NCBI RefSeq assembly: GCF_028554725.1
Contig: NC_071671.1
Span: 21,761,501 to 21,825,500 of the forward strand
Reading direction: 5' to 3'
Source of the DNA: Zeugodacus cucurbitae
Lineage: Eukaryota > Arthropoda > Insecta > Diptera > Tephritidae
DNA length: 64,000 nucleotides
The notes under the pieces are model-generated. The model made no database searches. It was not told the origin of the DNA and worked only from the letters and a program-made list of their open reading frames with translations. Positions 57,047 through 64,000 of the stretch are shown one piece after another. How positions within the stretch are numbered: the first letter of the stretch is position 1; each line of letters opens with the position of its first letter. The translations under genes and the position numbers were made by a program.

Positions 57047-57928
57047 TTTTATACCTTCGCAACAAAATTACTAAGAGAGTAACACCGAAAACTAATCGAG
57101 TTAGATATGGAATTAAAAATAAATTGACCTAGATGGAACTTGGTACACGTGTTTCTTGGCCCCCATAAGAGTAACTAAGCCATAAATAAATTAATGAAAG
57201 ATATACAGTGGAACTTCCATAAATCCAACTTCTATAATTGGAAGATCTCCATAACTCGAACTCTTGAATTGGCAATAGAAATCAAACTTCATCTGAATTT
57301 CCTTCCATAAATATAACTCAATTTTGAATTCCATTCGTTCACTTTATAATATATATACATTATGATCCAGTGAAGATATCGAAATAAAACTTTACACAAT
57401 TACTGCATTTGTGTTTTCATTACCTGCGTAAAAATTGTCAAAATCGGACTATAACTTTTCAAGATCTCGGATGTCGAACTTGAAGAACTCAGTATTGAAG
57501 AGTAATTTTTTACCTAAAATGTCGGTAAATCTCTCAGGTATTTTAATTTAATTCAGAGGAAATCTTTTTCTCCTAATAGTGTGTCTCTTTTCCAAAAATG
57601 GTTAAAATCCCCCAGTTCCCATATACCTAAATAAAGGTTTTTCAAAAATTCGAAACATACCTTATAAATCGGTTAATATGTGAAATATCTTAGCCAAATT
57701 AGGTGAGCATCTAGTCTTGGATATGGTGTACCTTGTTGGTGAAAATGAGTTAAATCGGTTCGTGAATTACCTCAGCGCTCAGATACTATACATATGTAGC
57801 TATGATGATTTTCGCTCTTCTATTGGACCTTCCGCCGAATAAATGGGCAAATTGTGTGTTATCTTAATAAAACTATATCAGTAAATTTCGAAAGTATAAA
57901 ATGTTCGTTTGCACACGAACTTAGCCTT
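57047..57928 (-). mobile_element. HINE/DINE-like non-autonomous element, copy 4
   Basis: Diverged relative of copies 1-3 in reverse orientation: TTTATACCTTCGCAACAAAA at the start, GCCATAAATAAATTAATGA near 57181 (the conserved GCCATAAATAAAGTTATGA of the other copies), and an AAATGTTCGTTTGCACACGA end near 57899. The GTCY microsatellite is missing. It is interrupted at 57216 by part of the CAGTGGAACTTC MITE. Confidence 0.6.
57216..57315. mobile_element. Partial CAGTGGAACTTC MITE nested in HINE copy 4
   Basis: About 100 bp that matches the left part of the MITE at 8347-8831, starting CAGTGGAACTTCCATAA directly after TA. The right inverted end is absent; HINE sequence resumes around 57315, so this copy has lost its 3' part. 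Confidence 0.7.
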
Positions 57929-57984
57929 TAGTACTATATATTTTCGTATATGTTTGTATTAGTATTTGTTCACATGAGTTAGAA

Positions 57985-58433
57985 TAAGTGATCATGTGGC
58001 ATCCCTACAGTCTATTCTACCATACTCACCATACCATCCACCAACTAAATCCACAATACAATCATCAAACACATCACACCACCCACGCATATTCACCACG
58101 CAACAAACTTTAAAAGGATCCTCACGCGAAGAACCCCTTTTTTTCATCGAGATTTCCGTCCCGTCGCAGCATCGATCAACGCGACCAGAGTATCCCGCCG
58201 AGTTCCCCCCGAGAACAACCATCGTTTAAATAAATTTAAAAATCGTACCGAATTAGAAAAGTGGATTAAAGTGAAATTATAAATTAAAGTAAAATGTAAA
58301 CCAAAATTCAAAGTATATAATCAACGTATAAATCAGTAACTAATCGAATTAAAAATTAACTTGCTTTAAAAAAAAAAAATTAAAGGTCTGTCGAACTATT
58401 ATTTAAAGCAGAAAAACTCGTGGGCAGGCAAAG
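57985..58433 (+). other. CA-rich to A-rich leader/LTR-like module
   Basis: A CAC/ATC-rich start (57990-58085), a GC-rich middle (58100-58225), then an A-rich end running into AAAGTAAGTAT, which looks like a splice donor. This layout is what LTR retrotransposon leaders often show, and a BEL/Pao body lies 1.8 kb downstream, but no second LTR copy is in the window. Assignment uncertain. Confidence 0.3.
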
Positions 58434-58440
58434 TAAGTAT

Positions 58441-59632
58441 TTATGGTCCTTCGAGTGGAACTGAAGAATGCTGTAGCCGAACTGCAGAGTGGTTTACAGA
58501 CTAAAATATCTGAGGGTGGTAGCAATTTCAGTGTCGGTCAACGGCAGTTGGTTTGTCTGGCACGTGCTATAACTGCGTGAAAATAAAATTATTGTGCCGG
58601 ACGAGGCAACGGCAAATGTGGATCCACAGACTGATGCACTCATACAATTGACAATACGAAATAAATTCAAACATTGCACGGTACTCACAATTGCTCATCG
58701 TTTGCACACTGTAATGGACTCGGATAAGGTGCTGGTAATGGACGCTGGACGAGCGGTGGAGTTCGCGTCTCCATTTGAGTTGTTGACTGAAAGCAAAACA
58801 AATATATTCTATGGCATGGTCAAGCAGGCGGGTAATAACACGTTCGACAATCTACTGGCTGTGGCACAAAAGGCGCATGAGGAGAATTTGCGCGCGAAAA
58901 AGGAATCTTGACAATTTGAATCTTCAAATTAGTATTTACTTAAGATTTTAGAGCCGATATCAGATATCCTGCTAATTCGCGAATACAATAAACTCTCACC
59001 GGTGCGACGCATCACAAATTTCTTGGATAGCAGGACCCGAACAATGGGGGTTTAAATGGGAACGAAACAAGTAGATTATCATATCGGGCATTATTTTTAT
59101 ATAGTACCTAATGTACACGTGGTGTGGTGGTAAATAATTGTATAGAAAAGTAATAAAGACGCTTGTATGCGAGTATTTAGATGTGTGTGAGTTCAACGAG
59201 ACAACAAGTATATACATATCTCTACGAATGCTAATATTATATGCTAGCCATTGCAAGCAGCAAATTTACTTGAAATTTGCATACTCTACATATCTATAAA
59301 CAGAAGTGAGAAATTACAAACGTAAATTTATGGTTATTCTAATTGCTTTAGTAAGTATACTCAAGATCGAAATGAAATTGTATCAAAAAATATATGGAAA
59401 CTGAGACAATTTGTTTTCAAACACTCTTACATAAATTTTTCATGTACTGCTCTTTTCGACAGCATAAAGAGGCTTAATTTTTCTACAATATTAATGAAGT
59501 AGAAATTTGTGGTTTATGAAAGAATATACGTCTGCATAGTTAGTGAAATTAGTTTTATGTACAGTTGGTCAAGAAACAGTTTACACATTGAAAATAAAAA
59601 AATAAATAAATATAAAAAAAAAAAAAAAAAAA
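58441..59632 (+). pseudogene. 5'-truncated ABCC/MRP-type transporter end, possible retrocopy
   Basis: Coding remnant of the second nucleotide-binding domain of an ABCC (MRP4-like) transporter: VELKNAVAELQSGLQTKISE, signature GSNFSVGQRQLVCLARA (58441-58578), then after a 1-nt insertion near 58575 the Walker B region with VPDEATANVD (Met to Pro before the DE), the D-loop, the H-loop IAHRLHT and a tail ending TGA at 58909-58911. Walker A and everything upstream are absent. An untranslated stretch follows, with AATAAA motifs and a 19-nt A run at 59614-59632. TAAGTAT occurs at both ends (58434-58440, 59634-59640), so insertion of a truncated mRNA copy is plausible. No activity expected. Confidence 0.65.
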
Positions 59633-59640
59633 TTAAGTAT

Positions 59641-60269
59641 ACGACCAAATACCCTTGATGGAAAAATAAGTGAGTCGTATCTAGTCAATTTATATATATA
59701 AAACAAAAATAATTAAATTGAGCGTTTATGTATGTACATGATACAGCTTTAACAGTTATTTTAATATACTGCAAGTTTATAAGCCCGTTAGCGGTTAGCG
59801 GTAACCTTTTAATAACAGTAAGATTATTCGTTTTATATATAATTATAACACAAAACAAAACATTACCGCTAATTGCCTATATGCTTAGTCGTGTTTCAAA
59901 CACACCATAAATCCAAAAAAAAAAAAAATTATATAAGTCAAGTATTTATTACTTGCAGAATTTTCCAGTGATACCCCTTGTACTTATTAAGTAACAAGCT
60001 GGTTCGCTAACCTAAGCAGGGGCAAAGGCAAAACAAAAAAAAAAAAAAAAGCAAAAGAAGCTTTCATATACATACATACTTGCATATTGTACATACTTTG
60101 GAATAAAAAAAAAGACATATGTTCCAATTTCATATATTCATTATTCATATCTTTAAATACATTTAATCACTTTTCTGCGTTTATCACATATAACAAATTA
60201 AAAAAAAAATATATACAATACACATAGATATATTTACATATATAAATATATTAACACCCCCATATACAT
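59641..60269. other. A-rich spacer before BEL gag remnant
   Basis: Several A runs of 13-16 nt (near 59918, 60030, 60200). The gag N-terminus expected here (about 300 residues in BEL/Pao elements) was not found. No gene recognised. Confidence 0.5.
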
Positions 60270-61359
60270 ATGTACTATCTATCTCACATTTTAAAAACAC
60301 AAAATTCCCCAGTAGAATATTGGGACTATATGATAGTAACCATCTGTGCAGAAAAACTCCCTCAGCCTGAGTTACTACGATGGGAACAATCACTTGACGA
60401 TAGAAGAGCAATGCCCACATGGGAGCAAATGAAAAAATTCCTCGCTGCTCAGTACGAGATAGCTGAGCAGCCAAAATATGACTATATCAAGTCTTCAAAA
60501 TGAGTCGAGTAAAACCTCGTTCAAACCTCAAGTCAGCAATAATATTCAATACAACAGACACGTTAATAAAAGTCATTCCTTCGTGTCAAATCAAAATAAT
60601 CAACGGCAATCGTTGTGTGAACTCTGTAAAGGAGGTCATAAGTTAAGATCTTGCGAGAGATTCAAAAAATTACCCACTTCAGATAGAAACAATCTTGTTC
60701 GGCAACACAAACTTTGCAAAAACTGTCTGTCAAACTATCATATGACAAAAGACTGTGAAAGCAAATTCAATTGTGTATATTGCCAACGAAGTCATCACTC
60801 ATTGCTTCATATTAACAATTTTCAAAATATGAAGCAAAATAAATTTCAAAAAACCACGGGGTTAGTCGCTACAACTTCATGTAGTAATCCCGAAACATCA
60901 AATCCCGAAAAAAGGGAAGAACAACCAAGTTGCTCTAAAGCAGCAAAAATCCAAGCGCTTCATTCAGAAAATGAAAGCAAAATTCTTTTACCCACTGCGG
61001 TCATCACCATTGAACATAAGGGTGATTTATTCAAACTAAGAGCACTAATAGATCAAGGCTCTCAAAGATCCTTTATATCTTCAAAGGCTCAAAATCGGCT
61101 CAAACTGCCAATAAAACATTCCAACTTTCAAATCTCGGGAATGGGTGGAAGAATTATTCAAAATTCCAACAAAATATGCCCAATCACCATAGTATCTCCA
61201 AGTGCGGATATTAGAATAGATGCGCAAGCCATGGTTCTACCGCAACTTACAAACTTGCTTCCAAGTTATGAAGTTAATAAAATACACTGGGAAAAATGCT
61301 CACATCTCAAGTTAGCAGATCCCAATGTCATACCCCATCCCAAATCGACATATTATTAG
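60270..61359 (+). pseudogene. BEL/Pao gag remnant, zinc knuckles and protease
   Basis: 60270-60503 is a C-terminal gag segment (EYWDYMIVTICAEKL, MPTWEQMKKFL). The frame changes near 60490. 60478-61359 then gives three Cys/His knuckles (CELCKGGHKLRSC, CKNCLSNYHMTKDC, CVYCQRSHHSLLH), a linker and the retropepsin-like protease with LRALIDQGSQRSFIS, whose Asp would be catalytic. The frame breaks again near 61330, before ILLGSDLIPQ. The N-terminal gag is missing. Gag would form the particle and the protease would process the polyprotein. Confidence 0.8.
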
Positions 61360-64000
61360 GCAGTGACTTAATACCTCAAATAATTGTTGAAGGTATTGAG
61401 AAAATCTCCAATAAATTGTTAGCCCAAAATACAATCTTTGGGTGGATAATAAGTGGCCAAGTCACTGAAAAAATCAATTCTTTCACCACTCAAGTGGAAA
61501 ATATCTCAAACGAGTATCTAAATAATGAACTTAAAAAATTCTGGGAAGTAGAAGAATTACCTCAGACTATCCAACCTTCAGAAAAAGACCAGGCATGCGA
61601 AGCCTACTACAAGTCCACAACAACATGAAACGAACATGGTCGTTATGTTGTGCGACTACCATTCAAACCAACTTTTCCAGAAACCACAGCTCTAGGCCAC
61701 TCTAGAATATCAGCAGTCCAGCAATTTCTAAGCCTGGAAAAAAGCCTGATAAAGAAAAGCGAGCTTAAATCAGCATATGACAATGTGATGGACGAATATC
61801 TCGATCTCAAGCATATGGAAGAGACTGTACCATATGAAAAAGTATCTAAAGGTAGATATCTATCTTTTTATCTGCCACATCACGGGGTAATTAGACCAGA
61901 TAAAATTACAACAAAAGTACGAGTAGCTTTCAATGCCTCGAAGAGTACTAGCTCAGGAAAATCACTAAATGATGTACTATACACAGGGCCAACGTTACAA
62001 CCTGATCTCATGTTGCTAATTTTAAATTGGCGCATGTTTAAATACGTTTTCAATGGGGATGTAGAAAAAATGTATAGGCAAATTCTAGTACACGAAGATG
62101 ACCAAGATTTTCAACACATAGTCTTCCGCAAAACAAACAATAGTCCAATTAACGACTACAAACTCAAAACAGTAACCTTTGGCATAAATTGCGCACCCTA
62201 TTTGGCCATTAGAACGTTACATGAAGTTGCAAAAACATGTAAACAAAACTTGCCTTTAGCATCTTCTGTGTTGCAAACACAAACATACGTGGACGATATA
62301 CTTTCAGGTAGCCACAGTATTCAATTCGCAGGCGAATCACTATCGCAAGTGATCGAAGCACTGAAATCAGCAGGTTTTCCTTTAAAGAAAATCACATCAA
62401 ATCACCCCGAAATAATAAAAGATATAAAAAAGGAAGACTTATTAGATACAGACTTTCTTAAATTTGAAAAGGCTAGCACAACCAAATCTCTAGGGATTCA
62501 ATGGAATGCGATAACAGATCAATTCTCATATACAATTGAGTCAATATCTGCAATGTCAGTCATTACAAAACGACAAATACTTTCCTCGGTGGCAAAACTG
62601 TTCGACCCCGCAGGATGGCTTTCGCCAATAATGATTCAAGCAAAAATCCTCATTCCAGAATTGTGGCAAGATGACACTGAATGGGATGAACAGGTAAAAC
62701 CTGTACGTTTAACTAAATGGGTTCAATTTGCTAACAACCTACACACCATATCAGAAATTCGAATCCCTCGATGGGTTAACTTCACCCCTGACATGAATGT
62801 AGAATTACACGGTTTCTGTGACGCCTCTGAAAAGGCATATTGCGCAACGGTCTACGTACGAACTCAGTACGATAGCAAAATATCTTCACATCTCTTGGTA
62901 GCCAAAGCCAAAGTTGCACCTTTGAAGACACTAAGCCTGCCACGGCTCGAACTGAATGGTGCTCTTCTGTTAGCAAAATTAATTTCAATAATTCAAACCC
63001 ATCTCAAATTAAACAATCACAAAATGTATCTTTGGTCAGACTCAGAGATAGTTTTAGCATGGTTAGAAAAACCACCATATACATGGAAGACCTATGTATC
63101 TAATCGCATATCACAAATCTTAGATTTAGTTGGCCCAGCCAAATGGCAACATGTTGCAAGTGCAGATAACCCAGTGGATCTAGGGACAAGAGGTTGTAAA
63201 CCACTTCACCTCACCAGCACTACACTCTGGTGGAACGGTCCTACATGGCTAACAGAATCACAAGAATTCTGGCCAAAATCTCCTGCTCGGAATATAATAC
63301 CGCCAGAAAGTCGGAGAATTGAAAATTTTTATATCACTCCCGAAGAGGATGATATTCTCCACCGATTTTCATCATTTCCTAGAGCACTAAGGGTAGTCGC
63401 TTATATGCACAAATTTACCCAAAGACTTAAACAAAAAATAAAAGGAGTACCAAATGACCCTTGCGTGCAACTAACGCATTCCGACTTGCAACATGCCAAA
63501 GTCAGTATCATCACATACACCCAAACTCACCATTTCAATCGAGAGAAATCTAATTTGCTCGATAGACAACCTCTCGAAAAGGGAAGCTCTCTTCTCGTCT
63601 TAAACCCATTCTTGGACGCTAAGGGATTAATCAGGGCAAATGGAAGACTAGCGAACTCCAGCCTTAGTTACAACGAACGATATCCCATCATTATTCCAGA
63701 GAAATCCCGTTTTACTTATCTATTCCTAATATATCTCCACCAGCCTACAATGCACGGTGAGCATCGCTTGATGCAACAAATGGTCCGACAAGAATATTAT
63801 ATACCGCGATTAAAGCCACAAATAAAAAGAACGATCTTAACGTGTAAACAGTGTACTATGTACAAACACAAGATGCGTACTCAGATAATGGCAGCCTTAC
63901 CACCCGAACGTTGCAATTATGCTCTACCCTTTACCATCACTGGGGTTGATTTTGCTGGACCTTTCCAGATAAAGGCCTCAATGTTAAGGTCGTCCTCTTT
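61296..64000 (+). pseudogene. BEL/Pao pol: RT, RNase H, integrase (partial)
   Basis: One frame from 61296, with a single TGA at 61626-61628 where related proteins have a coding residue, then open to the window edge (about 790 codons). RT: FNASKS, NGDVEKMYRQI (first catalytic Asp), FGINCAPYLA and the active site TYVDDIL near 62289. RNase H: FCDASEKAYC, LPRLELNGAL (Glu), LWSDSEIVLAWL, DNPVDLGTRG. Integrase: HQPTMHGEHRL with C-x2-C (CKQC) near 63850 and the first catalytic Asp in ITGVDFAGPF at about 63950. The rest lies outside. No start codon is needed here, because pol is made as part of a polyprotein. Confidence 0.85.

Larger units (their letters stand above)
60270..64000 (+). mobile_element. 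BEL/Pao LTR retrotransposon, runs off the right edge
   Basis: Order seen: gag remnant, Cys/His knuckles, aspartic protease, reverse transcriptase, RNase H, integrase start. This order, the DQGS protease, the YVDD RT and the HHCC-type integrase fit BEL/Pao. No envelope or LTR is in view; the 3' half lies beyond the window. Two frameshifts and one in-frame stop separate the domains, so this copy is not intact, although the main pol frame is open. Confidence 0.85.

Noticed and set aside
59634..59640. TAAGTAT as proof of retroposition of the ABCC fragment
   Set aside because: Seven AT-rich bases match easily by chance, so it is reported only as supporting evidence.
1..64000. CRISPR arrays, tRNA or rRNA genes
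   Set aside because: No regularly spaced exact repeats with unique spacers, no cloverleaf or A/B-box arrangement noticed by eye, and no rRNA segment recognised, including at the R1-clade borders, where a 28S target might have been expected.

Overview
The window looks like a piece of a higher-dipteran nuclear genome. A tephritid fruit fly or a close relative is my best guess; this is inference from gene and repeat families, and nothing was searched. It is AT-rich, intron-rich and crowded with transposable elements. I see no intact host gene, no tRNA or rRNA gene and no CRISPR array. The only host genes I recognise are broken: a multi-exon copy of the conventional protein kinase C gene Pkc53E (about 29.5-53.9 kb, + strand), the kinase end of an inaC-like eye protein kinase C directly downstream (54.1-54.9 kb), and a 5'-truncated copy of an ABCC/MRP-type transporter end (58.4-59.6 kb).

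Layout. 1-11.8 kb is gene-poor DNA. It holds a TATGAR-type simple repeat, a TIR element carrying a Helitron 3' end, a 485-bp TA-flanked MITE, and two degenerate motif arrays with spacing near 100 bp (GTTGCCACC and ATCGAT). 11.8-13.0 kb is the first of four copies of a HINE/DINE-like element with a GTCY-type microsatellite; the others are at 42.7, 44.3 and 57.0 kb. 13.9-18.8 kb is an almost complete R1-clade LINE (minus) with a perfect 10-bp target-site duplication. 19.2-27.3 kb is a minus-strand jockey-clade LINE cut by two younger plus-strand insertions, a truncated RTE and an internally deleted jockey-like element, each flanked by its own perfect 10-bp duplication.

29.5-54.9 kb is the decayed Pkc53E/inaC region. 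Its introns hold an RTE foldback (30.3-31.4 kb), two near-full-length RTE copies (38.9-42.1 minus, 48.2-51.4 plus) and two HINE-like copies. The kinase pieces carry lost splice sites, frameshifts, premature stops, a catalytic-loop Lys to Thr change and missing exons. 54.9-56.1 kb is a roughly 1.2-kb element with long imperfect terminal inverted repeats around a broken gene of an uncharacterised zinc-binding protein family; this is the best candidate here for something undescribed. 60.3-64.0 kb is a BEL/Pao LTR retrotransposon whose RT-RNase H-integrase frame runs open off the right edge.

The genes do not form a working pathway. The window records repeated insertion into, and decay of, a duplicated kinase locus. 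It allows relative dating of insertions by nesting and gives several testable candidates: the TIR element, the RTE hairpin, the coupled stop/start junctions in the R1-clade LINE and the short-period arrays.
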